Shown piece after piece: positions 9,375 to 18,321 of a stretch of DNA of 35,683 nucleotides. Every line of letters begins with the position of its first letter. The first letter of the stretch is position 1. A program made the position numbers and the translations under genes. The stretch comes from an uncultured Aurantimicrobium sp. (GTDB taxonomy: Bacteria > Actinomycetota > Actinomycetes > Actinomycetales > Microbacteriaceae): NCBI RefSeq assembly GCF_936931525.1, contig NZ_CAKZII010000043.1, positions 1 through 35,683 of the forward strand, written 5' to 3'. The notes under the pieces were generated by a model. The model ran no database searches, was not told the DNA's origin, and saw nothing but the letters and a program-made list of their open reading frames with translations.

Positions 9375-9409
9375 AAGAAGCCCGGTCCGTTATGGATCGG
9401 GCTTCTTTC
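9375..9409 (+). terminator. Intrinsic terminator after tsf
   Basis: aaagaagcccggtcc-gttat-ggatcgggcttcttt: long stem with one non-Watson-Crick position. Confidence 0.9.
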
Positions 9410-9424
9410 ATGTGTGCCGAGGGT

Positions 9425-9450
9425 TTGACACGTGATTGCCCGTGTAAATT
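9425..9450 (+). promoter_or_regulatory. Candidate pyrH promoter
   Basis: Perfect TTGACA at 9425-9430 and TAAATT at 9445-9450. The 14-nt spacer is short, so the -10 assignment is uncertain. Confidence 0.4.
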
Positions 9451-9487
9451 GGTCTCTAGCGCCACTGCTTTTTAGATAAGGATTCTC

Positions 9488-10201
9488 ATGCCGACACACA
9501 CCCGCCGTCGCGTTCTACTCAAGCTTTCGGGTGAGGCATTCGGTGGTGGCGGATTGGGTGTGAACCCTGACGTGGTGAGCGCTATCGCGCGCGAAATCGC
9601 TGTTGCTTCTGAGCAGGTGGACATTGCCGTGGTTGTCGGTGGTGGTAACTTCTTCCGCGGAGCTGAGCTTTCGCAGCGTGGAATGGACCGTGCACGTGCG
9701 GACTACATGGGCATGCTCGGTACCGTGATGAACGCTTTGGCACTGCAGGACTTCCTCGAGCAGGCAGGAGCAGCCACTCGTGTGCAGTCAGCAATCGCGA
9801 TGAGCCAGGTTGCAGAGCCATACCTTCCCTTGCGCGCAATTCGTCACTTAGAAAAGGGGCGCGTCGTCGTCTTCGGTGCAGGCGCTGGTCTTCCCTTCTT
9901 CTCCACTGACACTGTTTCTGCCCAGCGTGCACTCGAAATTCATGCAGACGAGGTTCTCGTCGCCAAGAACGGTGTCGACGGTGTCTACACCGCAGACCCC
10001 AAGACAGACCCCAGTGCAGAGAAGCTGGAGACCGTCACGTTCCGTGACGCGCTCAAGCGCGGACTCAAGGTCGTTGACTCCACAGCTTTCAGCCTCTGCA
10101 TGGACAACAAGATGCCCATGCGCGTCTTTGGTATGGAGCCATCCGGCAACATCACCAAGGCCATTCTGGGCGAAAAGATCGGCACGCTGGTCACCAACTA
10201 G
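9488..10201 (+). CDS. pyrH: UMP kinase
   Basis: [41 protein letters not shown]. Confidence 0.98.
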   Translation: MPTHTRRRVLLKLSGEAFGGGGLGVNPDVVSAIAREIAVASEQVDIAVVVGGGNFFRGAELSQRGMDRARADYMGMLGTVMNALALQDFLEQAGAATRVQSAIAMSQVAEPYLPLRAIRHLEKGRVVVFGAGAGLPFFSTDTVSAQRALEIHADEVLVAKNGVDGVYTADPKTDPSAEKLETVTFRDALKRGLKVVDSTAFSLCMDNKMPMRVFGMEPSGNITKAILGEKIGTLVTN

Positions 10202-10236
10202 ACTGGCTCTAACGCACCAAATTTCAAGGAGTTACC

Positions 10237-10791
10237 GTGATTGCGGAAGTACTGTCAGATGCCTCAGAGCGCATGGCCAAGGCTGTTGAAGTAGCCAAAG
10301 AAGATTTCTCGAGCGTGCGCACCGGCCGCGCTAACCCTGCCATGTTCCAGAAGGTCATGGTCACCTACTACGGCAGCCCCACTCCGTTAGCTCAGCTTGC
10401 GTCGATGCAGAACCCTGAAGCTCGCACCCTGCTGATTACCCCCTTCGACAAGACTGCTCTGCGCGACATCGAGCAGGCACTGCGTGACGTTCCCAACCTG
10501 GATGCAAACCCCACTAACGATGGCAATGTGATCCGTCTCACCTTGCCGGAGCTCACTGAAGAGCGTCGCAAGGAATACGTCAAGATTGTTAAGACCAAGG
10601 CCGAAGACGCCAAGGTGTCCCTGCGCAACATTCGCCGCAGCGCTAAGGATGGCATTGACGCCCTCAAGGGTGAACTCGGTGATGACGAACGTGCTCGTGG
10701 TGAAAAAGAGCTTGAAGCTCTGACCAAGAAGTATGTTGACGCCATTGATGATGCTCTCAAGCACAAGGAAGCTGAACTCCTCAAGGTTTAG
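10237..10791 (+). CDS. frr: Ribosome recycling factor
   Basis: GTG start, SD aagga; [40 protein letters not shown]. Confidence 0.98.
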   Translation: MIAEVLSDASERMAKAVEVAKEDFSSVRTGRANPAMFQKVMVTYYGSPTPLAQLASMQNPEARTLLITPFDKTALRDIEQALRDVPNLDANPTNDGNVIRLTLPELTEERRKEYVKIVKTKAEDAKVSLRNIRRSAKDGIDALKGELGDDERARGEKELEALTKKYVDAIDDALKHKEAELLKV

Positions 10792-10811
10792 TCCTTGCTC
10801 TGGCCACTGCC

Positions 10812-11786
10812 ATGAACGAGAATCCCAATCGCGATGAGCACAGCAGGAGAAATCCTGCTGGTGAGTTGCATGCGCAATTCAGGGCGACTCGTGCTGACTT
10901 CGAGCGTCAGCTCGAAGCTCGCAGAATGCAGTTTGAGAAGACCAACGAACGTATCAAAGCCAAATCAGGACGCAATCTCCTCGGCGCGATAGGTATTGGT
11001 ATCGTCCTGGGTGGACTTCTCCTCTTGAGCTTGTTGGTGGACAAGAACCTCTTCATGCTCTTTGCGGCGGTATTGCTGGGTATTTCTGCTGTCGAGTTGG
11101 CAACTGCTCTGCAGGCTATGGGGCGTCGCGTTCCTCGGATCCCCACAGCAATCACCACTGTTGCCGCTGTTCCTGCTGCCTATTTCTTCGGAATCTTTGC
11201 CGCGCTGGGTGTTGCCGTCGTGGGTATTTTCTTCGTAACCGCCTGGCGGCTCATTGAAATCAAGCGGGGCTACCATGCCACTGCGGACGTCAGCTTGCGT
11301 AAAGACTTCCTGGCCGCTGCCTTCGTGCAGGCTTATGTCACCGTGCTGGGGAGCTTTGCTGTTGCCTTAGTGGCGAAGCCAGAAGGCCAATGGTGGACAT
11401 TGGCATTCCTTATCGTGGTGGTTTCGGTCGACACCGGTGCCTATGCCAGTGGTTTGAACTTTGGCAAGCACTTGATGGCTCCCAAAATCAGCCCGAAGAA
11501 AACCTGGGAAGGTTTTGCGGGTGCCGCACTTGCCGCGATCATTGCTGCGGTGTTGCTCAGTATCTTTATGATTGGTCAACCGTGGTGGTTTGGTTTGATT
11601 CTGGGCCCCATCATCTTGGTCACCGCCACGTTGGGTGACCTGGGAGAGTCCCACATTAAGCGCACCATCGGAGTCAAGGACATGAGCTCCTGGCTTGCAG
11701 GTCACGGCGGATTCTTGGATCGATTGGATTCGATCTTGCCCTCTGCCTTGGTGACTTTTGTGATCTATACCCTCGTTGTGCACTAA
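10812..11786 (+). CDS. cdsA: Phosphatidate cytidylyltransferase with a charged N-terminal extension
   Basis: Polytopic membrane protein; CdsA signature ESHIKRTIGVKDMSSWLAGHGGFLDRLDS. Confidence 0.95.
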   Translation: MNENPNRDEHSRRNPAGELHAQFRATRADFERQLEARRMQFEKTNERIKAKSGRNLLGAIGIGIVLGGLLLLSLLVDKNLFMLFAAVLLGISAVELATALQAMGRRVPRIPTAITTVAAVPAAYFFGIFAALGVAVVGIFFVTAWRLIEIKRGYHATADVSLRKDFLAAAFVQAYVTVLGSFAVALVAKPEGQWWTLAFLIVVVSVDTGAYASGLNFGKHLMAPKISPKKTWEGFAGAALAAIIAAVLLSIFMIGQPWWFGLILGPIILVTATLGDLGESHIKRTIGVKDMSSWLAGHGGFLDRLDSILPSALVTFVIYTLVVH

Positions 11787-11816
11787 CGCACAGTTTTCTC
11801 TGAAACAATAAGTTCT

Positions 11817-12374
11817 GTGAGTATGACTTTCCCCCGCGTGAAGCGTGGCACCCGCGGTTACAACACAACCGAGGTGGACGCCTTCATCGCTGAAGCACGT
11901 GTTGCCTATGACAGCACTATTGCAGGCTCGGCTACTCTCACTTCGCGCGCTATTCGTGACACTTCTTTTGCACTGCACAAGGGCGGCTATTCCACTCGTC
12001 ACGTTGATGGTGCTCTCGAGCGTTTAGAAACCGCCTTTGCTGAGCGTGAACGTGCTGTCGCATTAGCCACCATGGGTGAAGCCGCATGGTTGCAACAGGC
12101 AAGCCAGGTTGCAGCTGTGCTTACCGCTCGTTTCTCTCGTCAGGCGAAGCACCGCTTCAACCGCGTGGGAATCTTCACGCAAGGATATGCCGTCAAAGAT
12201 GTTGATGCTTTTGCAGAACGCGTGAGCGCCTACCTCCTGCAGGGCGAGCCTCTTTCTATTGCAGATGTTCGCTCGGTGACGTTCCGTGCTGCTCGCGGTG
12301 GCTATGACGAAGCTCAGGTGGATGCTGTGCTTGATGCTCTGGTTGACCTTCTTCTCTCCCTCGGAAACAACTAA
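11817..12374 (+). CDS. DivIVA-domain repeat protein (four DivIVA-like motifs)
   Basis: FPRVKRGTRGYNTTEVDAFI, SFALHKGGYSTRHVDGAL, FNRVGIFTQGYAVKDVDAFA, TFRAARGGYDEAQVDAVL. ATG at 11823 is an alternative start. Confidence 0.85.
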   Translation: MSMTFPRVKRGTRGYNTTEVDAFIAEARVAYDSTIAGSATLTSRAIRDTSFALHKGGYSTRHVDGALERLETAFAERERAVALATMGEAAWLQQASQVAAVLTARFSRQAKHRFNRVGIFTQGYAVKDVDAFAERVSAYLLQGEPLSIADVRSVTFRAARGGYDEAQVDAVLDALVDLLLSLGNN

Positions 12375-12387
12375 AACCCCTGTTCAG

Positions 12388-12403
12388 AGCCACTCTGGTG
12401 GCT
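12388..12403 (+). terminator. Candidate hairpin or weak terminator after the DivIVA-repeat gene
   Basis: AGCCAC-TCTG-GTGGCT perfect 6-bp stem with no U-tract. Confidence 0.35.
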
Positions 12404-12422
12404 GATTCACAGCCTTCTGGGC

Positions 12423-12428
12423 TAAAAT
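12423..12428 (+). promoter_or_regulatory. Candidate -10 box (TAAAAT) for the SLT-like gene, leaderless geometry
   Basis: TAAAAT lies 9 nt before GTG 12438 with no SD in between. Confidence 0.45.
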
Positions 12429-12437
12429 CGGATAACT

Positions 12438-13136
12438 GTGGGAAGACATTCAGAAGTTGCGCGCGCGTCAGACCAAACGGTCGTCCGCTCATTCAGCGAC
12501 GCTGCTCCCAAAGTGAAGCAGAAGATCTCGGCAGTGAGTCTTCCTCGACCACGTCTGGTGATGCCTACGCTGTTCCCATCACAGCGCTCGGTGGGTCTCT
12601 TCTCGGCTGCCTTTATGCTCACCATTGGTTTGCTCTTGGTCAACGTGGTTGATCCCTACTCTGGCGCTGTCGCTTCCCCGTATTACATCCCTGCGATTTC
12701 TGTCGTGAAGGATGGCCAGGAAGTCAGCATTGATGGAACCTACACAACTGCAGCAGGTCGTGACGGTGTGTCCGTTACAGCGCGCTCGGCAGCAAAAGCT
12801 TCCGCAACTGCTCCTGCCGCAGGTGTTCCCGATCCAGACACCGCTCAAGCAATGGGCTTAGCTGCCGTGAAGGCACGTGGCTGGGGCATGGAGCAATACG
12901 ACTGCCTCGTTGCACTCTGGAACCGTGAGTCTCACTGGAACGTCTATGCGCACAACACCAGCAGTGGTGCCTATGGAATTCCACAGTCACTTCCTGGTGA
13001 AAAGATGGCGACCGTGGCAGACGACTGGCAGACCAACCCAGCAACACAGATTGAATGGGGTCTGCGCTATATCGAAGGTCGCTACGGATCACCTTGTGGT
13101 GCGTGGGCGCATTCTGAAGCCGTTCACTGGTACTAA
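12438..13136 (+). CDS. Membrane-anchored lytic transglycosylase-like (SLT) domain protein
   Basis: One TM segment (VGLFSAAFMLTIGLLLVNVV); C-terminal CLVALWNRESHWNVYAHNTSSGAYGIPQSLPGEKM...WGLRYIEGRYGSPCGAWAH. Confidence 0.85.
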   Translation: MGRHSEVARASDQTVVRSFSDAAPKVKQKISAVSLPRPRLVMPTLFPSQRSVGLFSAAFMLTIGLLLVNVVDPYSGAVASPYYIPAISVVKDGQEVSIDGTYTTAAGRDGVSVTARSAAKASATAPAAGVPDPDTAQAMGLAAVKARGWGMEQYDCLVALWNRESHWNVYAHNTSSGAYGIPQSLPGEKMATVADDWQTNPATQIEWGLRYIEGRYGSPCGAWAHSEAVHWY

Positions 13137-13426
13137 TGGCGCGCAACAACCGTTCGCGCAAGCGTGAGGCCGACTACGAGCCTCTCGATGTTGAACGACT
13201 CACCACAGGCTGGCGTCGCACAGAGGTCCGTTCAGGCCGTCAGTGGACCGTGCAGCCAATCTCAGCACTGAATGCGACTAAGAGCTATACCTGTCCGGGT
13301 TGCTCTCTCGAAATCGCTCCCGGTGTTTCTCACCTTGTGGCATGGCGTAACGATGGCATTCTGGGAGACCAAGCTGATGTAGAAGCTCGTCGCCACTGGC
13401 ACGATGCATGCTGGAAAGTGAGTTAG
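13136..13426 (+). CDS. Small conserved actinobacterial protein with a putative zinc-binding CPGC...HDAC arrangement
   Basis: TAATG overlap with the preceding stop; YTCPGCSLEIAPGVSHLVAW...RRHWHDACW. Confidence 0.75.
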   Translation: MARNNRSRKREADYEPLDVERLTTGWRRTEVRSGRQWTVQPISALNATKSYTCPGCSLEIAPGVSHLVAWRNDGILGDQADVEARRHWHDACWKVS

Positions 13427-13427
13427 C

Positions 13428-14165
13428 GTGCCAACTGAAATCCGTGGCGGAATCAACCTGCCTGCACACCGTGAAGAAATTGAACTTCACACCAGTGACG
13501 GTCTCACCTTGGTGGGGGAGTTGGCTATGCCGTTGGGCGGCGCTCCAGTGGCAACCCTGGTGACTTTGCACCCTCTGCCCACTGCTGGTGGCTTTATGGA
13601 CTCCCACATCCTCCGCAAAGCAGCAGGGCGCCTTCCTGCCCTGGCGAACATTGCGGTCTTAAGGTTCAACACTCGTGGCACGAAGTCAGCGCGTGGTCAC
13701 AGTCATGGCGAATTTGGCCACGGCGTGGACGAACAAGCAGATGTGGCGGCAGCAATGGCGTTCGTGACCGAACGCCACCTGCCACACCCCTGGCTCGTGG
13801 GCTGGTCTTTTGGAACTGAACTGGCGTTGAAGTATGGACGTGAGCACGCCATTGAGGGAGCAATTCTTCTCTCGCCACCGCTGCACCGTGCCACAGCAGA
13901 AGAGGTGGCTGCCTGGGATGGCGATCACCGCCAGCTCATTGCACTCGTTCCTGAGCTCGACGACTACTTGCAAGGGCCAGAAGCGCGCGAACGCTTCTCC
14001 TCCGTCTCACACATCGACATTGTTGAGGTGGAGGGCGGCAAACACCTCTGGGTGGGGGAGAACCAGACCAAGCGTGTGCTCAACGAAATTGTGGAGCGCG
14101 TCAATCCTTCAGCGGCGCCGCTGCCCGAGTGGTGGGAAGGCGACGTCGCTGGTTCAAGCGACTAG
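13428..14165 (+). CDS. Alpha/beta hydrolase
   Basis: GTG start; VATLVTLHPLPTAGG, LRFNTRGTKSARG, WLVGWSFGTELALKY (nucleophile elbow GWSFG), late His in GGKHLWVGE. Confidence 0.87.
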   Translation: MPTEIRGGINLPAHREEIELHTSDGLTLVGELAMPLGGAPVATLVTLHPLPTAGGFMDSHILRKAAGRLPALANIAVLRFNTRGTKSARGHSHGEFGHGVDEQADVAAAMAFVTERHLPHPWLVGWSFGTELALKYGREHAIEGAILLSPPLHRATAEEVAAWDGDHRQLIALVPELDDYLQGPEARERFSSVSHIDIVEVEGGKHLWVGENQTKRVLNEIVERVNPSAAPLPEWWEGDVAGSSD

Positions 14166-14178
14166 CTAATAAGAAGTA

Positions 14179-15228
14179 CTACGCCTCGTTTTGGGCGGGG
14201 ATGACGACTTCTTTAATGATCAGCACGATGGATGCTGCGATGGGGATAGCCACCAGCGCACCCAGGATGCCCATCAGTGTTCCACCAGCTAGAGCGGCGA
14301 TAACGACAATGGAGCCGGGGATCGAAATCGCCTTGTTCATGATCTTGGGGCTAAAGACATACGCCTCAACCTGCATGTAGATCAGGAAGTAAATACCAAT
14401 GATCAAGGCAACCTGACCATCTGCCAGAACCAACTGACCCAAGGTCACGATGATGGACGCCATCACAGTACCAATGAGGGGGATCAGGGCAAACAGGAAG
14501 GCAAGGAAGGCGAACAAGAGAGCTTGCTTTCCGCCAATCAGGTTCAACACAATGAACGCCAGGATGCCGTTGAGGGCAGCAAGCGCAATTTGGCCAACGA
14601 CGTACTTGCCCACACCACCGGTGATCTCTTCGCTCATCTCGATGAACTTTTCACGCTTGCTCTGAGGAACCAGGGAGTAAGCGGTGTCCTTGATGGTCTG
14701 CAGTGATGCGGTGAAGTACAAGGTCAAGATGACAACAATCAGGGTGCCCGTGAGTGCGTTGGCTACGCCCACGCCCACAGCGAGTGCACCACCAGCAATT
14801 TTGCTGATGTTGGCAGGATCTCCGAAGAACTTACCCACCTCGGTAATGACTTGGTTGATATCGATGAAGCTTCCAAACTGGGTATTGATCAGTGCAATCC
14901 AGTCTTTGGTTTTCAACGACGTAATTTCTGCCGGAAGAGTGTTCCACAGCGCGATGATTTGATCCACCATCATGGGGACAATCGCAATGATGATTCCCGC
15001 AACGGCGCCGACTACCACGATGACAACCGTCAAAATAGCGGCCCACTTGGGAAGTTTCTTGCTGGTGAGCCACTTCACCGCTGGGTCAAGACCGAGCGAC
15101 AGGAAGAGGGCAATGAAGATGTAGGTAAGAACCGTTGCCAAGGACTGCACGGCAGTCATCAGGACAATACCGAGGCCAACGCCCAAGCTTCCGATCAAAC
15201 CAGCCCGGAAGGCATTCTGGATACGCAT
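14179..15228 (-). CDS. AI-2E family transporter (PerM-like membrane protein)
   Basis: Multi-TM; FIALFLSLGLDPAVKWLTSKKLPKWAAIL and AFLFALIPLIGTVMASIIVTL are typical of the family. Confidence 0.9.
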   Translation of the reverse strand: MRIQNAFRAGLIGSLGVGLGIVLMTAVQSLATVLTYIFIALFLSLGLDPAVKWLTSKKLPKWAAILTVVIVVVGAVAGIIIAIVPMMVDQIIALWNTLPAEITSLKTKDWIALINTQFGSFIDINQVITEVGKFFGDPANISKIAGGALAVGVGVANALTGTLIVVILTLYFTASLQTIKDTAYSLVPQSKREKFIEMSEEITGGVGKYVVGQIALAALNGILAFIVLNLIGGKQALLFAFLAFLFALIPLIGTVMASIIVTLGQLVLADGQVALIIGIYFLIYMQVEAYVFSPKIMNKAISIPGSIVVIAALAGGTLMGILGALVAIPIAASIVLIIKEVVIPAQNEA

Positions 15229-15244
15229 CGAGTGGGCTCCTTTG

Positions 15245-16336
15245 TTAGCTCTCTAGCTTCTTCGGTGTCACAGCATCACCAAGAGTGTGTTGTAACTCCA
15301 ACCGTAGCGCGTCGAAGAACTCTGCGACGGCTTCCCGCTCCACTCGAATTCCTTCGAGTTGCGAGTAAATCGAGGAAAGAACCGCGGCAACATATTTCTC
15401 TGCGTCGGCAATCTTCTTCTTGGCCAAGCGCTCCGCACTAGAAATTTCGTCACGTGCTGCCAGGCGAGCCTGTTCGAGAAGTGTTTCTGCCTCTGCCGCA
15501 GCACTCGCAGGGAGGGCCTGCATTTCTGCCTCCAGCTCACGCATGCGCGTGCGAGCGGTCGCCAGTTGTGCTTCGGCAGCTCCAATGTATTTCTCGGTTT
15601 GCATGACAGATTCTTGGTGACGTGCTTGTAGTTCACGTTCCATATCTTCGCGAACCGCTGCACCATCAGCATTAAGTTTCAGAATGCGCATGACCTTGTC
15701 GTTGACCGCAATCTTGCGGTCACGATTAGTCGTGAGAACCAGCTTGAGTTCTTCAATCTCACGCTGGGCTTCGGCCATATACCGCGCAACATCGTTGCGG
15801 CTTTCTGCACGCAGGTTTGCAGCAATCGTGGATGCCTCACCGCGGAGTCGCTGGGCGTCTTCTCTGCCTGTCTCCAGAATTTCTGCAGCTGTTCTTTCGG
15901 CATCCACCAGAATCTGCTGAGCACGCTCTGAAGCTTGAGCTTCGATAGTGCGAGCTAGTTCTTGCGCCTCAGTGCGGGCCTGCTCAAAACCTTCTTTGGC
16001 CGCTTCGATGAATTGGCTGGACGTTTTCTCTGCAGCAGAGCGAATCAAGAGGGCATCGCTTTCAGCGCGACGCACAATCTCGGCGGCAAGTGAGTCTGCT
16101 TTTTTGAGTTTGTTGTTCAGTTTGACGTTCAACCCGGCAGCCGTCGGGGCACGCTTCACATCGAGTTCGAGCTCTAACTCGGCATAACGAGCTTCCAGCT
16201 CTTTGAGCTGAGCAGAAGTTTCATCATGCAATGTCTTTGCGCTCAGTAGCTCACGACGGAGCTTTTGCACCAGTGGATCAACCTCAGTGGGGTCGTACCC
16301 ACGCAGAACGCGTGAAAACGATTCTTCTGATGCCAC
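15245..16336 (-). CDS. DivIVA-like coiled-coil protein
   Basis: N-terminal FSRVLRGYDPTEVDPLVQKLRREL (DivIVA motif) followed by a long Ala/Glu/Arg-rich coiled coil. Confidence 0.85.
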   Translation of the reverse strand: MASEESFSRVLRGYDPTEVDPLVQKLRRELLSAKTLHDETSAQLKELEARYAELELELDVKRAPTAAGLNVKLNNKLKKADSLAAEIVRRAESDALLIRSAAEKTSSQFIEAAKEGFEQARTEAQELARTIEAQASERAQQILVDAERTAAEILETGREDAQRLRGEASTIAANLRAESRNDVARYMAEAQREIEELKLVLTTNRDRKIAVNDKVMRILKLNADGAAVREDMERELQARHQESVMQTEKYIGAAEAQLATARTRMRELEAEMQALPASAAAEAETLLEQARLAARDEISSAERLAKKKIADAEKYVAAVLSSIYSQLEGIRVEREAVAEFFDALRLELQHTLGDAVTPKKLES

Positions 16337-16351
16337 CGTTGACCTCCATAG

Positions 16352-16366
16352 CCCCGTAATTCGGGG
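16352..16366. repeat. Perfect inverted repeat CCCCG-TAATT-CGGGG in a divergent promoter region
   Basis: Between the divergent genes starting at 16336 (-) and 16492 (+). Confidence 0.6.
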
Positions 16367-16491
16367 AGATTGTAACTGTGTGAGTCTACCCAGCTGAGGC
16401 CTTGACTGCAGTTCAGAGAAGGGGTTTATGTCCTCTCACAGGTTTGGCTCGGCCATTTCGGGTATCTTTGACAGTGACTTAACGTGACGCA

Positions 16492-18321
16492 GTGACCGGT
16501 TCTGGTGTCATGCGGAATACGTGGAGGAGACAAATAGTGCGGTTCCTAATTGCCATTGGTGTGTTCACCGTGGCTGCAGTGTTACTTGGCGTTGGTGTTG
16601 TCCAGAAAATGTTCTTTGCTGGTGACGAATACCAAACGTTGACGACCACCGTGGAAACGAACGCTCCCTATCTCGTCATTGATGGCAAGACATTGACCAT
16701 GCACGGAACAAACCCTGTCATTACGGTCTCCGGATCCAAGGAAACCTTTGTGGGTTTTGGTCGGTCGGAGGATGTCGCTGCCTGGATTGGCGCAGATGAC
16801 TATGACGTATTGAAGTACTCCACAAAGAAGAGTGACTTTATTTTTGGTGAGGGTAAGTCACAGGTCGTTGAAACGACTGATCTTGAGACACCTGCCTTGA
16901 CTGAGGATCCCATCTACACTCCTGCAGGCAGTGACTTGTGGCTCGGTGAAATGGTTGGCGCGACAAGTGCAACCCTGCCCACCTTCTTAGACGCCGATAT
17001 GTCTGCCATCATCGCGGCAGATGGCAAGGCGGATGCACCTGGCACGGTGACTATCGCCTGGCCTTTGCCCAGCCGTATTCCTTTTGCTACCGGCTTCATC
17101 ATTGGTGGTGGAGTACTTGCCCTCATCGGTTTGGTTCTCTACCTGTGGGCGCTTCGTCACGATCGCAACTCACAAGGCCCACGTCGCCGCGGAAAGCTCA
17201 CCAAGCCACCCAAGCCACGTGCGTTGAGTATGCCTAAGCCGAAGTCCTTGGTCAGTGCAGCACCTAAGGGACGTCGAAGCATCGGGCGTGGATCCAGTTT
17301 CATTGCCATTGGTCTCGCTGGTGCACTCTCACTGGGGTTGAGCTCCTGCAGCCCCTACAACTCGGGACAAGGTGTTGTTCAAGCGACACCCACTGCAACC
17401 CAGTCCGTTGAAATTGATGGTCAGCCTCCTGCAGTTACCGAACGCCAGCTCCAGCGCATTCTCAGCCGAATTTCTGAAACCGTCACGGAAGCAGATGCAT
17501 CTCTTGACGCAGCCCTTTCCAGCACTCGTCTGATCGGTCCTGCGCAAGAAATCCGTGCAGCCAACTACGCCATCCGCAAGTCCGATGGCAGCGTCGCAGC
17601 TTTGCCGGAACTTGCTGCCTCGCCCATTACGTTCACCATGCCTCAGGCAACGGCAACCTGGCCACGTCAGGTGATTGCAGTTGTTCAGAACGAGCAGGAC
17701 CCCTCAGTTCCCACCATGGGGCTCATGATGATTCAAAACTCACCTCGTGATAACTATCACGTCGAGTACATGGTGACCTTGGAACCCAATGCACAAGTTC
17801 CAACTGTTGCTCCAGCAACCGTCGGTTCAGCTCTGGTTCCGGCAGATTCCAAGTTGCTCCTCATCTCACCAGATCAGCTTTCAGCTGCCTATGGTTCTGT
17901 GTTGACTCAGGGTGTCGACAGCCCGTATTACGGTCTCTTTGACTTCACCTCAGACACCTTGATTACTCAAGTGGGTAAAGACTACAAAGCTCAGAAGGCT
18001 GCTTCAGTTGCAGAAAATGCTTCTCTTGAGTTCAGCCAGAACCCCGGTTCTGGTCAACCCTTGGGCCTCGCCACGATGGACTCTGGCGCCATTGTGACGG
18101 TCGGCCTCAACGAGGTTGAAACCGTTCGTCCAACACAGACTGGAGCGTCGGTTAGTCCTGAAGGTTTGGCCAAGATCCTCAGCGGTGTGAGTACCTCAAC
18201 CACAGGTATTGAGTCGACCTACGGTTTGGAGTTGGCTTTCTACGTGCCACCTCTGGGTAGCAAGGACAAGATTCGTCTCCTTGGCTACACCCAGGGCCTT
18301 ATTTCAGCCAAGGGGCTCTAA
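16492..18321 (+). CDS. Uncharacterized membrane protein with two predicted extracytoplasmic domains and an internal lipobox-like TM
   Basis: 609 aa. TM1 FLIAIGVFTVAAVLLGVGVV, TM2 GFIIGGGVLALIGLVLYLWAL, basic loop RHDRNSQGPRRRGKLTKPPKP..., then IAIGLAGALSLGLSSCSP (lipobox LSSC, Cys286). ATG 16510 is an alternative start. Confidence 0.75.
   Translation: MTGSGVMRNTWRRQIVRFLIAIGVFTVAAVLLGVGVVQKMFFAGDEYQTLTTTVETNAPYLVIDGKTLTMHGTNPVITVSGSKETFVGFGRSEDVAAWIGADDYDVLKYSTKKSDFIFGEGKSQVVETTDLETPALTEDPIYTPAGSDLWLGEMVGATSATLPTFLDADMSAIIAADGKADAPGTVTIAWPLPSRIPFATGFIIGGGVLALIGLVLYLWALRHDRNSQGPRRRGKLTKPPKPRALSMPKPKSLVSAAPKGRRSIGRGSSFIAIGLAGALSLGLSSCSPYNSGQGVVQATPTATQSVEIDGQPPAVTERQLQRILSRISETVTEADASLDAALSSTRLIGPAQEIRAANYAIRKSDGSVAALPELAASPITFTMPQATATWPRQVIAVVQNEQDPSVPTMGLMMIQNSPRDNYHVEYMVTLEPNAQVPTVAPATVGSALVPADSKLLLISPDQLSAAYGSVLTQGVDSPYYGLFDFTSDTLITQVGKDYKAQKAASVAENASLEFSQNPGSGQPLGLATMDSGAIVTVGLNEVETVRPTQTGASVSPEGLAKILSGVSTSTTGIESTYGLELAFYVPPLGSKDKIRLLGYTQGLISAKGL

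Noticed and set aside
11367-12002. 211-aa minus-strand ORF across the cdsA-DivIVA junction
   Set aside because: Spans two real genes and the intergenic gap; composition not protein-like.
14179-15228. AI-2E family transporter as evidence of a quorum-sensing system
   Set aside because: Family name is historical; most members have no link to autoinducer-2 and no luxS or lsr genes are in the window.
16402-16430. TTGACT-N17-TTTATG as a promoter for the 16492 gene
   Set aside because: -10 match is poor and lies about 60 nt upstream; not strong enough to call without TSS data.
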